From NCBI GenBank assembly GCA_032251145.1, contig JAVVER010000001.1, positions 1 through 64,000 of the forward strand: a stretch of 64,000 nt of DNA, written 5' to 3'. Of the stretch, positions 1-8,852 are shown piece after piece. Every line of letters starts with the position of its first letter. Within the stretch, counting starts at the first letter, position 1. The translations under genes were made by a program, and so were the position numbers. The notes under the pieces are model-generated. The model was not told where the DNA came from. It saw only the letters and a list, made by a program, of their open reading frames with translations, and ran no database searches. The DNA is from BRH-c54 sp032251145. GTDB taxonomy: Bacteria; Bacteroidota; Bacteroidia; Flavobacteriales_E; Vicingaceae.

Positions 1-410
1 TGGTAAAGGTTGGCGTAGTTGTACTTGCCGAATACGTGTTGCCATCTATCCATGTAATGGGTGTGCAAGAAGTAATTACATCTGTGCCTGTGGCAGCGGA
101 GTTTATCGTTAAATTAAGTGTTACAATGCTATCGCAACCTTGCGAACTTCCTCCAACTAGGATAAATGTTGGTGTTGTTGTGCTTGCTGAATAGGCATTA
201 CCATCTATCCATGTGATTGGTGTACAAGAAGTAATTACATCTGTGCCTGTTACTGTAGAGTTTATCGTTAAATTAAGTGTTACAATGCTATCGCAACCTT
301 GCGAACTTCCTCCAACTATGGTAAAGGTTGGTGTTGTTGTACTGGCTGAATACGTGTTGCCATCTATCCAAGTAATGGGTGTGCAAGAAGTAATTACATC
401 TGTGCCTGTG
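1..410 (-). repeat. 159-bp tandem repeats inside the left-edge gene
   Basis: The same sequence recurs with an exact 159-bp period: the stretch beginning ctgtgcctgt occurs at 82, 241 and 400. The units are almost identical at DNA level and encode 53 residues each, so copy number can change in frame by recombination. The array runs off the left edge, so total copy number is unknown. Confidence 0.9.
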
Positions 411-1366
411 GAAGTTGGGACAACAATTATAGGAATTGTAATATTATCAGTACCATTAGCATCTGTTACAGTTAATGAAATAGTTTGAGTTCCTACTGTA
501 TTAAATGTAACAGTATGTGGGCCAATGGTATTAGCATTACCTGGTGTTCCTCCTGGAAAAGTCCACGCATAAGTAGTTGCTCCTGATGTTGAACTCGTGT
601 TAGTAAAAGTTATGCTACCTCCAACACAAACAGTTGTTGCAGAAGCATTAAAGTTAGCTATAGGACCAGTAGTTAAAGGGGCAGAAATTTCAATTTGATC
701 TATTGAAAAAGGAGGGTCACTAATTGGATTTACATTAGGATTAAATAAAATACCAAATCGTAATGTAGCTTGATTATCAAACGCAGCGTTTACAATGGAT
801 TGAGATGTCCAAACTGAAGCGACAGGAACGTTCTGTGCTAAAGTCCATGTCGTCCCTCCATTTGTGCTAAAATATAATTCATTACCACCATTTGCACCTA
901 AATAATAATAATTAAAAGAAACCCCAGTCAATCCAATTGTGCTAACATCATTAGTCATTTTTGCAAAATTAGTTCCAGTTATACCACAGGCTGTTGCAAC
1001 TACTGAGTTATCAACGAAAACAGCATTAAAGGGAGCTGTCATGTCGTTATAATAAATATGTAAGTAGTTGCTATTAGCGTTTCCTGTAATTAAGGCATTT
1101 TGGTTGGGCGTAGTAGTTGCAGGAAATGAAAAAAAAGGCGAACATACAGAATAGATTAACGGTACTTGACCTGGAGCGTAAACATTGTTTCTTATCCATT
1201 GATTTGCAGGTATAGTTTGAACCCCTATGGATCCTAAATCAGTTGAGTTTATTGTCCATGAAATTGGTAATGTTTCAAAATCTTCTGTATAAACCACTTG
1301 AGCATAAGTAATACTGGAAAAAAGGGCTAAAAGAAAAAAAGATAGATTTTTTATTAGATTGTTCAT
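1..1366 (-). CDS. Secreted PKD/tandem-repeat surface protein (3' end beyond window)
   Basis: Read leftward from an ATG at 1366; about 455 codons are visible and the C-terminus lies off the left edge. It opens with a signal peptide (MNNLIKNLSFFLLALFSS, ending TYAQ), continues with a beta-rich region of roughly 200 residues, then a PKD domain (about residues 232-318, with the GATTYAWTFPGG core). After that come near-identical 53-residue units containing CTPITWIDGN and QGCDSIVTLNLTIN. Such architecture is typical of T9SS-exported adhesins or cell-surface proteins of Bacteroidota; the sorting domain itself is not visible because the gene is cut. It lies in the same orientation as three other secreted proteins. 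The function as an adhesin is inference; secretion and repeat structure are read directly. Confidence 0.85.
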   Translation of the reverse strand, partial: MNNLIKNLSFFLLALFSSITYAQVVYTEDFETLPISWTINSTDLGSIGVQTIPANQWIRNNVYAPGQVPLIYSVCSPFFSFPATTTPNQNALITGNANSNYLHIYYNDMTAPFNAVFVDNSVVATACGITGTNFAKMTNDVSTIGLTGVSFNYYYLGANGGNELYFSTNGGTTWTLAQNVPVASVWTSQSIVNAAFDNQATLRFGILFNPNVNPISDPPFSIDQIEISAPLTTGPIANFNASATTVCVGGSITFTNTSSTSGATTYAWTFPGGTPGNANTIGPHTVTFNTVGTQTISLTVTDANGTDNITIPIIVVPTSTGTDVITSCTPITWIDGNTYSASTTTPTFTIVGGSSQGCDSIVTLNLTINSTVTGTDVITSCTPITWIDGNAYSASTTTPTFILVGGSSQGCDSIVTLNLTINSAATGTDVITSCTPITWIDGNTYSASTTTPTFT

Positions 1367-1423
1367 TTTTGGAAATTTTATTTTTAATAACATTATAATA
1401 CCAAGTAAACTAAAAAATTAAGA

Positions 1424-3268
1424 TTATTGTTTAATCATTTTAAACGTATTAGAAGAGTTTTCAGTAGTAATACTTACAAAATAAACACCTTTACTCCAAG
1501 CTGTTGCATCAATAATCAATTTATTGTTATTGATGATAGCATTGGTATAAATTATTCTTCCATCTATACCATAAATAGCTACTTGAGTGTTTTGGTTTCC
1601 ATTGGCTAAATCTATAGCAAATTTTTCTTTTATTGGATTAGGATATATGTTTACTCCTGCTAAGCTCAGTTCAACAACACTTGTAATAATTACGTTTACG
1701 CAAGCAGATGTATCAACACAACCATTTAAGGATACTTCAACGGCATAATTTCCAGTTGTAGGTGGTGTAAAGTTTTGATTTGTTTCCCCTGCTATTGCTA
1801 TGTTAAGATTATCACAATCTAACCATTGGTAAGTTGCTCCTGCCTGGTTGGCGGAAATAGTAGCTAAATTTAGTGATGTTGTGTTGACTATGTTATTAAT
1901 GGTTAGTGTTTCTACTATTATAGAATCACAACCAAGAATTGTTTGAAAGAATGATGTATGTGTAGTATCGTTTTGTACAGAAGATATTTGAGATCCATCT
2001 GCAAAAATATAAGATGACTTTTTACATACATTCTGATTGGTTGAATCTAAATAAGATTGGTTGAGTTTTAAACCCACAGTAAGAGATGGACAAAGGGAGC
2101 ATGTTTGGGAGCCAATGTAAACAATGTCTTCAAGGCCATCATTGTTGAAGTCGCCTGATTTAGCAATTCCCATAGACAATTGAGGAGCACCTGTTGCAGA
2201 GCTTGTTTGCGATGACGTAAAAGCTGTTCCAGTATTTGTTAGAATTTCTAGGGTGGTAGATCCGTTAAAAAGAGCGGTAGGTATTAAAATATCTTTTTTA
2301 CCATCGTTGTTAAAATCTGCAACATCTATATTTCTAGGAGATTGAGTTGTTGGATAAAACACTGGTGCTTGAAAACTCCCAGTTCCATTGCCATAATATA
2401 GTGCTATATAATTAGAGTCTCTATTGCTTAACGCAAAATCCATATTACCATCACTATTAAAATCTTCTGCTACAGCTCCGTCAATAATTCCCCCTGTTAT
2501 TCCTGGAATAATTACAGAAGTAGGAAGTGTGTCAGAACCTATTCCTTGGTGGTAAAAAACTTTATTTATACTACCGCTATTTTTAGAAAGTGATATTACA
2601 TCATTAAAACCATCGTTGTTAAAATCTGCTGCAATAATATGGTTAGGCTGAATAGTAGTTACTGGTGAGATAGTAGGATTAGCAAAGGTTCCGTTTCCAT
2701 TGTTTAATCGTATATAAACACTATAAGAAGGGGCGTTGCTGTTGGCTGTTAGAATGTCTATATACCCATCGTTGTTCATGTCTATTGCTTTAACAATTTG
2801 TGCCGAATTACTACTTTGCCCACTTAAGTAGGTTACAGGAGTATGAAAACTTCCGGTAGAATCGTTTATTAATACAGCAATTGTAGGGATAAGGTTAGAT
2901 GGGTTTCTTCCACTTAACACAATGTCTTTATGTCCGTCATTGTTTACATCTGCAACAACATGAGAACCTTCTTGTACAGTTGTAATTCCAGGTATGGCAG
3001 TGCTGTAATCTATAAAGGGAGATGAAAATGTAGCGTTACCGTTCCCATAAATTACACTAATCGATTCGCCAGCTCCCATTAAAAAAGACAAGTCTAAATT
3101 GCCATCAGAATCAAAATCAGCAACTTTAATGTTGCTAGGTGAATTACTTACGAAAACATTAAAGGAAAACAGCGTAGTATCGTTTGTAAAACACTGTGCG
3201 TTAATTTTATTAAGGTTTATTAAAAAAATAGCAAATATGCTAAATGATAGAAAGGTTTGTTTTTTCAT
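1424..3268 (-). CDS. FG-GAP/VCBS repeat protein with T9SS type A sorting domain
   Basis: A 614-residue secreted protein. After the signal peptide (ending NKINAQ) there are seven FG-GAP/VCBS-type repeats, each with a calcium-binding-like DxDxDGxxD motif (for example DFDSDGNLD, DVNNDGHKD, DFNNDGFND, DFNNDGKKD), spread over about residues 45-390 and probably forming a beta-propeller. A region resembling the CDSI..LTIN repeat of the neighbouring left-edge gene follows, then an Ig-like stretch, and finally a type A T9SS sorting domain (VNIYPNPIKEKFAI to GVYFVSITTE, about residues 535-614). This predicts export to the cell surface. No ligand or enzyme activity can be read from the sequence. The start is supported by the signal peptide. 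Confidence 0.9.
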   Translation of the reverse strand: MKKQTFLSFSIFAIFLINLNKINAQCFTNDTTLFSFNVFVSNSPSNIKVADFDSDGNLDLSFLMGAGESISVIYGNGNATFSSPFIDYSTAIPGITTVQEGSHVVADVNNDGHKDIVLSGRNPSNLIPTIAVLINDSTGSFHTPVTYLSGQSSNSAQIVKAIDMNNDGYIDILTANSNAPSYSVYIRLNNGNGTFANPTISPVTTIQPNHIIAADFNNDGFNDVISLSKNSGSINKVFYHQGIGSDTLPTSVIIPGITGGIIDGAVAEDFNSDGNMDFALSNRDSNYIALYYGNGTGSFQAPVFYPTTQSPRNIDVADFNNDGKKDILIPTALFNGSTTLEILTNTGTAFTSSQTSSATGAPQLSMGIAKSGDFNNDGLEDIVYIGSQTCSLCPSLTVGLKLNQSYLDSTNQNVCKKSSYIFADGSQISSVQNDTTHTSFFQTILGCDSIIVETLTINNIVNTTSLNLATISANQAGATYQWLDCDNLNIAIAGETNQNFTPPTTGNYAVEVSLNGCVDTSACVNVIITSVVELSLAGVNIYPNPIKEKFAIDLANGNQNTQVAIYGIDGRIIYTNAIINNNKLIIDATAWSKGVYFVSITTENSSNTFKMIKQ

Positions 3269-3292
3269 AACGATAAGGTTTTTAACTGGTTC

Positions 3293-3439
3293 TTAATTCA
3301 TAAATAGGTTAATAATTTCTTTTAAAATAATGCTAATAATAATAAATATTAGAAATAAGGTAACTAAAGAAACAATGTGTTTTTGAATAGTACTTACTTT
3401 TTTATTGGCATACAGGTTGTTATAAATTTTTGTGAGCAT
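3293..3439 (-). CDS. Small predicted membrane protein, 48 aa
   Basis: A short ORF in the gap between two secreted-protein genes of the same strand. It starts with ATG at 3439, only 8 bases after the stop of the upstream repeat protein, and ends 24 bases before the start of the FG-GAP gene. The translation begins MLTKIYNNLYANKK and contains one strongly hydrophobic segment (LVTLFLIFIIISIIL) likely to span the membrane, with a basic N-terminus. Spacing and orientation suggest co-transcription with its neighbours. I do not recognise the family, and an AT-rich gap can produce such an ORF by chance. Confidence 0.4.
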   Translation of the reverse strand: MLTKIYNNLYANKKVSTIQKHIVSLVTLFLIFIIISIILKEIINLFMN

Positions 3440-3447
3440 TTTATACG

Positions 3448-4419
3448 TTAATTTTTTATCACTTTATAGGTTTCGGTTTTATTATCTAAATCAATATTTA
3501 AGTAATAAAACCCTTTAGCTAATTCAATTAAATTAATGGTAAAGTTTCTTTGAGTTTGTTGTGGAATAATATTTTTTACTGTTTTACCTAACACATCAAC
3601 TACCCTAATAGCACTTATTTTAATTTTATCTGATGAACCAATGTTAATTGTTTCAGTAAAAGGGTTTGGGTAAATAGAAAGCGAAGGATTATTTTTACCA
3701 CACATTATGGGTTGTATATCGAAATACTCAAATTGACCATTAAAATCGGTTTGTTTTAACCGATAATAGACAACTTCATTAGAAAAATAGTTGTCTAAGT
3801 GTGTATAATTAAGCTGAACACTACTATTGCCTGCACCAGGAATTTTTGTAACTATTTCCCATTGCTGTAAATCTGGCGAACGTTCTAAGGTAAAAAAGTC
3901 GTTATTTATTTCTGAAACGGTTGTCCAAAATAATTTTATTCCACTTTCCGTACAAACTACTTCAAAAGTTAATAATTCAATAGGTAAGGGTGGATTACAT
4001 GGTATGCTTGATGGTAGAAATATAGCATTATGCCCATCGTCTGTTCCTCCTTGGTATACAGTAATTGGTGTTGGGCAACTAGCTTCAAGTAATAACTCGC
4101 TATCATGCCCATCGTCTGTTCCTCCTTGGTATACAGTAATTGGTGTTGGACAACTAGCTTCAAGTAGTAACTCGCTATCATGCCCATCGTCTGTTCCTCC
4201 TTGGTGTACAGTAATTGGTGTTGGGCAACTAGCTTCAAGTAATAACTCGCTATCATGCCCATCGTCTGTTCCTCCTTGGTATACAGTAATTGGTGTTGGG
4301 CAAGCAACTGTTAACAGGCTAACTTGAGCATTACCATCACTAACCCCCCCCCCATACTGAGCATTAACCCTAAAAGTAATGATAACTAAAACTATATATA
4401 ACAACGTAAATTGTTTCAT
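3448..4419 (-). CDS. Secreted 25-residue-repeat protein with T9SS type A domain
   Basis: A 323-residue protein: signal peptide ending RVNAQ, one diverged and four near-identical repeats built on CPTPITVYQGGTDDGHDSEL (about residues 22-145), a short proline segment, a fibronectin-like beta region (about 150-235, LLTFEVVCTESGIKLFWTTV) and a type A sorting domain (LSIYPNPFTETINI to GFYYLNI, about 245-323). Each repeat has a conserved Cys and a GGxxDGH core. Similar Gly/Asp-rich repeats occur in T9SS-exported proteins of Bacteroidota, but their function is not known to me. A run of ten G in the coding strand lies at codons 22-25, so a one-base slip would abolish the product. The four DNA-identical repeats are open in several frames, which is an artefact of the 75-bp unit. 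Confidence 0.85.
   Translation of the reverse strand: MKQFTLLYIVLVIITFRVNAQYGGGVSDGNAQVSLLTVACPTPITVYQGGTDDGHDSELLLEASCPTPITVHQGGTDDGHDSELLLEASCPTPITVYQGGTDDGHDSELLLEASCPTPITVYQGGTDDGHNAIFLPSSIPCNPPLPIELLTFEVVCTESGIKLFWTTVSEINNDFFTLERSPDLQQWEIVTKIPGAGNSSVQLNYTHLDNYFSNEVVYYRLKQTDFNGQFEYFDIQPIMCGKNNPSLSIYPNPFTETINIGSSDKIKISAIRVVDVLGKTVKNIIPQQTQRNFTINLIELAKGFYYLNIDLDNKTETYKVIKN
4031..4306 (-). repeat. 75-bp tandem repeat array (about 3.7-4 copies)
   Basis: Units begin at 4031, 4106, 4181 and 4256 with exact 75-bp spacing and differ at only a few positions. Each encodes 25 residues of the secreted protein, so expansion or contraction keeps the frame. Confidence 0.95.
4344..4353 (-). other. G10 homopolymer near the start of the repeat-protein ORF
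   Basis: Ten C on the plus strand are ten G on the coding strand, read TAT GGG GGG GGG GTT at codons 21-25, directly after the signal peptide. No other G or C run of this length was noticed in this AT-rich window. The position and length fit a slipped-strand contingency tract. Confidence 0.85.
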
Positions 4420-4449
4420 CTGTTTATATTTATTGTGTTAAATCAGTCT

Positions 4450-4465
4450 CCCGATAGTTATCGGG
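4450..4465. repeat. Short perfect palindrome CCCGATAGTTATCGGG
   Basis: A 7-bp perfect stem with a 2-base centre between two minus-strand genes, 31 bases upstream of the repeat-protein start. It resembles dispersed CCCGATA/TATCGGG palindromes of Bacteroidota genomes; no T-run follows, so a classical terminator is unlikely. Confidence 0.5.
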
Positions 4466-4534
4466 GTGGTAGTCGCCTATAATCATTCTCCTGCAAGGTA
4501 AAATCTTTAGCCTAGCTCGTTTCATAGATTCTAT

Positions 4535-6172
4535 TTATGGCAATGATGTTCGTACTGCTCTAATTCCATGACCCCATTGTCTTGTTGTTGTTGTTAGACC
4601 GTTATTCTGATTGGATATTGTGGCGTTTATATATGCTGGAATACCTGCGTTATAAGTGTCAGAAAAATGTCCTCCCCTGCTATTGAAAGCAGGGTGGAAA
4701 AACAACCAATTTAAGGAAGGAGGTGCATTATGTGGCGTAATAATTTCACCATCTCCATGCACAAAACGAGAAAAATTGGCCCTAGCATTTGTAGCAAGCG
4801 GCATTACAAATTCACTTACATTTCCTGATAAATCAGCAACTCCATAGTAAGAAGCACCTGCTTGTACACGTGTTGCCAGTGGAAATTGCCTAGCACCCAC
4901 GCGGGTAAGACCAATAGTGGGACTAGAAACCCAATCAGCAACTACACAAGGGCCGTCTCCCGAAGGGATGGTAAGCTCGTTTGCCTGAAAAGGGTTAGTA
5001 AAACCAACTTGTGGTGTTATAGTGGTGTTTCCCCAAGCATATTCAAAAGGAATTGGAACTAAGGGGCCACGAGCAGCTTTTTCATACTCCATTTCGCTCA
5101 TAGGGCGTAAGCCAACCCAATCTATATAGAAAAGAATATCCTCAGCATTTATGAAGCTTACTGCACTATAACCCCCATCTGAGGCTTCGTTGAACACCTC
5201 GTTATCGTTAGCATCAACCCCAAAAATGATGGGTTCAAATGCAGGGAAAGTGGCAGGTGCTTTTATTACAAACCTGTTTGTTATAAAAGTTAAATTATGT
5301 ATAAACTTAAATGGCCGACTGGTACTTGTTTGAATGAAGTTTGAATTAGTGCGTGCATCTTGCTCGTTACGATCGAGGCAATTCAAATAATCGACATATT
5401 GATTTTGAGAAACCTCATATTTCATTATCCAAAAAGCATCAAATCCTTTGGGAAAATTAGCTCCAACAGGTGTTGAAGAAGTATTTCCTAAAGTAGAGTT
5501 TACATACAAACCACCTGGTGTAGCAATAGGGATGGGTGCTTCGGAAGTAACCTGAAAAGGTACATTGGGTGGCGTTACCGTGTTTTGAGCTGACAACATT
5601 TTAGCTTGATTATTTGGTCTGCCATCACCAACATAAAAGCTACCTTGCGGGATGTAAACCATTTCTATGGCAAATACTTTAATATCTACCCCGCTGCTGG
5701 GAGAAACGCCAGTTGTATCCCACTGCAAGGCTACATTAGTAAAGTTTACATTTCCTATACCCATGTTGCCTGCATTGCGGTAAATAAAAACTCCCATACC
5801 TCTGTTAGAAGGTGTAGGCGTAAGTTGGGTAAAAGATTTACCTATTTCTAATCCAGCACCAGCCGGTGCAGTATGATTAGTGGCAACAGTATCTAAAAAA
5901 GCATGCCTAAAACCAGGCACAGACGATGTTGCCCCTCCTTGAGATGCAGGGCGATCGATACAATAGCGCCATTTGATAAATACCCAAACCCCATCGTGGT
6001 TATTAGGAGTTGTAAGGGTTGTGTTTGTTCGCCAAGAATTTTCCCAGCTTACATCAAAAGAAACAACACCAGTTGAGGAAAGTGCTACATTGCTAACTTG
6101 TACATTGTTTGCTTTTATGTTTCCCCAGCCATTAATGATTAGTACAAGACCAAAAAGAAGTGTTTTTTTCAT
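4535..6172 (-). CDS. Secreted formylglycine-generating-enzyme-like (SUMF1/FGE-sulfatase) protein
   Basis: A 545-residue protein with a signal peptide (ending NIKANN). The first about 170 residues form a beta-rich N-terminal domain; the C-terminal half carries FGE-sulfatase hallmarks: MVYIPQGSFYVGDG (about 170), FWIMKYEVSQNQYVDYLN (about 245), LRPMSEMEYEKAARG, DLSGNVSEFV and the terminal GHGIRAVRTSLP. The family includes the enzyme that converts Cys to formylglycine in sulfatases and many non-catalytic relatives. Secreted Bacteroidota members of this type are mostly uncharacterised, and no sulfatase is encoded nearby, so a catalytic role is doubtful. No T9SS sorting domain is visible. It is divergent from the 461-residue gene. 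Confidence 0.8.
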   Translation of the reverse strand: MKKTLLFGLVLIINGWGNIKANNVQVSNVALSSTGVVSFDVSWENSWRTNTTLTTPNNHDGVWVFIKWRYCIDRPASQGGATSSVPGFRHAFLDTVATNHTAPAGAGLEIGKSFTQLTPTPSNRGMGVFIYRNAGNMGIGNVNFTNVALQWDTTGVSPSSGVDIKVFAIEMVYIPQGSFYVGDGRPNNQAKMLSAQNTVTPPNVPFQVTSEAPIPIATPGGLYVNSTLGNTSSTPVGANFPKGFDAFWIMKYEVSQNQYVDYLNCLDRNEQDARTNSNFIQTSTSRPFKFIHNLTFITNRFVIKAPATFPAFEPIIFGVDANDNEVFNEASDGGYSAVSFINAEDILFYIDWVGLRPMSEMEYEKAARGPLVPIPFEYAWGNTTITPQVGFTNPFQANELTIPSGDGPCVVADWVSSPTIGLTRVGARQFPLATRVQAGASYYGVADLSGNVSEFVMPLATNARANFSRFVHGDGEIITPHNAPPSLNWLFFHPAFNSRGGHFSDTYNAGIPAYINATISNQNNGLTTTTRQWGHGIRAVRTSLP

Positions 6173-6313
6173 AACAAAAAGATTAAATTAAATTAACGTC
6201 AAGATTAGGTTAATGCGTTAGAACAATTATTTATAAAACATAATATCTTAGTTTATTATTTTGTAATTTTGTTCTTTATAAAAATATATAACCTTAATAA
6301 TTAGTATTTTAAT

Positions 6314-7699
6314 ATGATTATAAATTTATTTTTAGATGAACTTTTAGATGGGTTAACAGAGAAAGAATTGAATCAATTATCAAATACATCAATTAAAAGA
6401 ATTAAAACTAACACTGCGTTAATAAAAACATATCGAACAACACAAAAAATACCATCAAAAGCCTTAATTCGAAAAAATCTGTATGAATACATTTTAAGTG
6501 CTCTATCCAAAAATTGTGAGGACGTATATTTAGAAATTTATTTAACTTCGGAATTTGCTAAGATTTATAAATTAATTTTTAAAGGAATTTTTTCTCACGC
6601 TCAAAAAAGGCTCACTAAACTTACTTTGGTTATAGAGCAAATGAATATATTAGAATTTAAATTACAACTAAAGCACCTTCAATTTTTAATTTTAACCAGA
6701 AACACCTCTAATTTTAACCTTGAGCTTAGCACACAATTGATAAAAGAAATGGAGGAGATTAATGCCGAAGTTATACAAATATATAAAACAAAAAGTCAAT
6801 TACTAAAGCTTAATGAAATTGTACAGCAAGATGGAGTTTCAGAAGACAAACTTAGAGTTTTTTATAAAGATTTGGAAATAATTGCTTCCAATTATAAAAA
6901 CTCAAGTTCCCTTAATAATATGTATTACAAAGGCTTGTTGTATGGGTTTTACTTAATTTATGTTAAAAAAGATATTGAGAAAGGTTGCACAGTATTTAAA
7001 GATATATATGAAAAATTAAAAATAATTTTAGATTACAAATACAAATCTATTGAGCTTAATAGGTTATTAATATCCTCAGTTAATAATTATTTTTTACTAT
7101 TAATAAAACTACATAAAAAAGCTGATTTTTTTCAAGAATTTAGATTGTTTCAGAAGTATATTCCTAAAATTAACGATGATTATTCTATTTTTTTTGCTTT
7201 TAAAATTAAGTTAGATTTTGTTATTGAAAACTTTATAGAAGAAGAGTTTGATTCTTTTTCATATAAATTTGTAAATCAATATAGTAATTACAAAAAACAC
7301 ATTAAAATAGTGGATCAAATGATAGTAGAAAGAAAATTGGCATGGCTTTTTTTTTACTTAGGAGATTTAAAAAATGCCAATTACTATATCAGTTCTATTA
7401 GGCATTTATGTAACAAAAACAGAAAAGAATATCAATTAAACTATATTACACTCACTTTTTTGCTTTTTTTAAAAAAAAATAACACTACTAAGGCAGCACA
7501 GTTTTTAAGCAATTTACTTGAAGAGTTGCAGGCCTCTCTAAGCGTAGAGTTTATTATTCAACTAATTGAAAAAGTACTAAATAAAAATTATACCAAAAAA
7601 AGGCTTGTGTTTTTAAAATTTATCATAAAAAGATATAATTTACCCGTATCAGATTTTGAACTAAAATGCTTAAATCATATTGATTTAGATAGCTATTAA
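6314..7699 (+). CDS. Uncharacterised 461-aa helical protein
   Basis: I do not recognise this protein. It is Lys/Leu/Ile/Asn-rich, has no signal peptide or clear membrane segment, and reads as a series of amphipathic helices of TPR-like spacing (for example LAWLFFYLGDLKNANYYIS near residue 350). It is probably cytoplasmic. The base composition is even richer in AT than that of neighbouring genes. The stop codon overlaps the stop of the convergent asd gene by 3-4 bases, so no separate terminator lies between them. The start is the first ATG of the open frame, preceded by an A/T-rich divergent promoter region shared with the FGE-like gene. Confidence 0.7.
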   Translation: MIINLFLDELLDGLTEKELNQLSNTSIKRIKTNTALIKTYRTTQKIPSKALIRKNLYEYILSALSKNCEDVYLEIYLTSEFAKIYKLIFKGIFSHAQKRLTKLTLVIEQMNILEFKLQLKHLQFLILTRNTSNFNLELSTQLIKEMEEINAEVIQIYKTKSQLLKLNEIVQQDGVSEDKLRVFYKDLEIIASNYKNSSSLNNMYYKGLLYGFYLIYVKKDIEKGCTVFKDIYEKLKIILDYKYKSIELNRLLISSVNNYFLLLIKLHKKADFFQEFRLFQKYIPKINDDYSIFFAFKIKLDFVIENFIEEEFDSFSYKFVNQYSNYKKHIKIVDQMIVERKLAWLFFYLGDLKNANYYISSIRHLCNKNRKEYQLNYITLTFLLFLKKNNTTKAAQFLSNLLEELQASLSVEFIIQLIEKVLNKNYTKKRLVFLKFIIKRYNLPVSDFELKCLNHIDLDSY

Positions 7700-8685
7700 A
7701 CTAATCCGTTTTCTACCAAATATTCTGCTATTTGAACCGCATTGGTAGCTGCTCCTTTTCTTAAATTATCGGCTACAATCCATAAATTTATGGTGTTGGG
7801 TTGCGATTCATCTTTGCGTATTCTTCCAACAAAAACTTCATCTTTATCTGCTGCATAAATAGGCATAGGATAAGTGTTTGTATCTGTATTATCTTGCAAC
7901 ACTACTCCTGAAGTTTCGTGTAAAATTTTTCTGACATCCTTAACATCAACATCGGTTTTAAACTCAATGTTTACACTTTCGGAATGACCTCCAACAACAG
8001 GCACACGAACAGCGGTAGCGGTTAGGCTAAAACTATCATCTTGCATAATTTTTTTTGGTTCTGTCATTAGTTTTATTTCTTCTTTGGTGTAACCATTTTC
8101 GGTAAAAACATCGCAATGTGGCAAGCAATTTTTATCTATAGGATAAGGATAAGCCATTTCTCCTTTAATGCCTTGTTGTTCATTGTTAAGTTGTTCAACC
8201 GCTTTTACGCCTGTACCGGTAATAGATTGATAAGTAGAGATAATTACTCTTTTGATGCCATATTTTTTATGTAATGGATTTAACACCATTACTAACTGAA
8301 TAGTAGAGCAATTGGGATTGGCAATAATTTTATCAGTTTTAATCAATACATCGGAATTAATTTCCGGGACAATCAACTTGTTGTTGGGATTCATTCGCCA
8401 AGCAGAAGAATTATCTATTACTGTTGTTCCTACTTCAGCAAATTTTGGAGCCCACTCCAACGAAGTTGCTCCTCCAGCAGAAAATATAGCAATATCAGGT
8501 TTTGCAGCGACAGCAGCCTCCAAACCAATAATGGTATATTCCTTACCTTTATAAGAAATACTTTTTCCGATAGATTTTTCCGAAGCAACGGGAAGAAGCT
8601 CCGTAATAGGGAAATTACGCTCTGCCAATACTTTTAACATTACATTGCCAACCATTCCGGTGGCGCCAACTACTGCTACTTTCAT
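7696..8685 (-). CDS. asd: Aspartate-semialdehyde dehydrogenase
   Basis: A cytoplasmic enzyme of lysine/threonine/methionine biosynthesis that reduces aspartyl phosphate to aspartate semialdehyde with NADPH. The 329-residue length is normal. Visible motifs are the Rossmann loop GATGMVGN at residues 7-14, the catalytic cysteine in NPNCSTIQ (about 125-132) and the active-site histidine region VVGGHSESVNIE (about 230). It stands alone on the minus strand, convergent with the unknown 461-residue gene and divergent from the lamin-tail-domain gene. Start by ATG at 8685 directly at the nucleotide-binding fold. Confidence 0.96.
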   Translation of the reverse strand: MKVAVVGATGMVGNVMLKVLAERNFPITELLPVASEKSIGKSISYKGKEYTIIGLEAAVAAKPDIAIFSAGGATSLEWAPKFAEVGTTVIDNSSAWRMNPNNKLIVPEINSDVLIKTDKIIANPNCSTIQLVMVLNPLHKKYGIKRVIISTYQSITGTGVKAVEQLNNEQQGIKGEMAYPYPIDKNCLPHCDVFTENGYTKEEIKLMTEPKKIMQDDSFSLTATAVRVPVVGGHSESVNIEFKTDVDVKDVRKILHETSGVVLQDNTDTNTYPMPIYAADKDEVFVGRIRKDESQPNTINLWIVADNLRKGAATNAVQIAEYLVENGLV

Positions 8686-8839
8686 TGTAAATAGGGTATA
8701 AGTTTTATATTTTCAGACAAAAGTATCAATTAAATTTTCGAGGCACTATTTTGAAAGCTCAATTATTACTAATTTTAAAAAAATTAACCATCTTTTATTT
8801 TGTTAGCGGTTAATTAACAAAAAATAAAAGAGATTTGGT

Positions 8840-8847
8840 TACTTTTG
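8840..8847 (+). promoter_or_regulatory. TAnnTTTG -7 box directly before a start codon
   Basis: TACTTTTG ends 5 bases before the ATG at 8853. If it is the -7 box of the Bacteroidota housekeeping sigma factor, transcription would begin at or next to the start codon, giving a leaderless mRNA. No good -33 TTTG lies at the usual distance, so this is tentative. Confidence 0.3.
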
Positions 8848-8852
8848 ATGTC

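Noticed and set aside
213..488. Plus-strand ORF of 91 codons over the repeat region
   Set aside because: It is the mirror of the 53-residue repeats of the minus-strand adhesin; the period is a multiple of three, so opposite frames stay open.
3969..4307. Minus-strand ORF of 112 codons and plus-strand ORF of 166 codons over the 75-bp repeats
   Set aside because: Artefacts of a repeat unit divisible by three; the frame with signal peptide and T9SS domain is the real one.
8835..8852. ATG at 8835 as start of the lamin-tail-domain gene
   Set aside because: It would put six extra residues before a perfect signal peptide and place the start before the putative -7 box.
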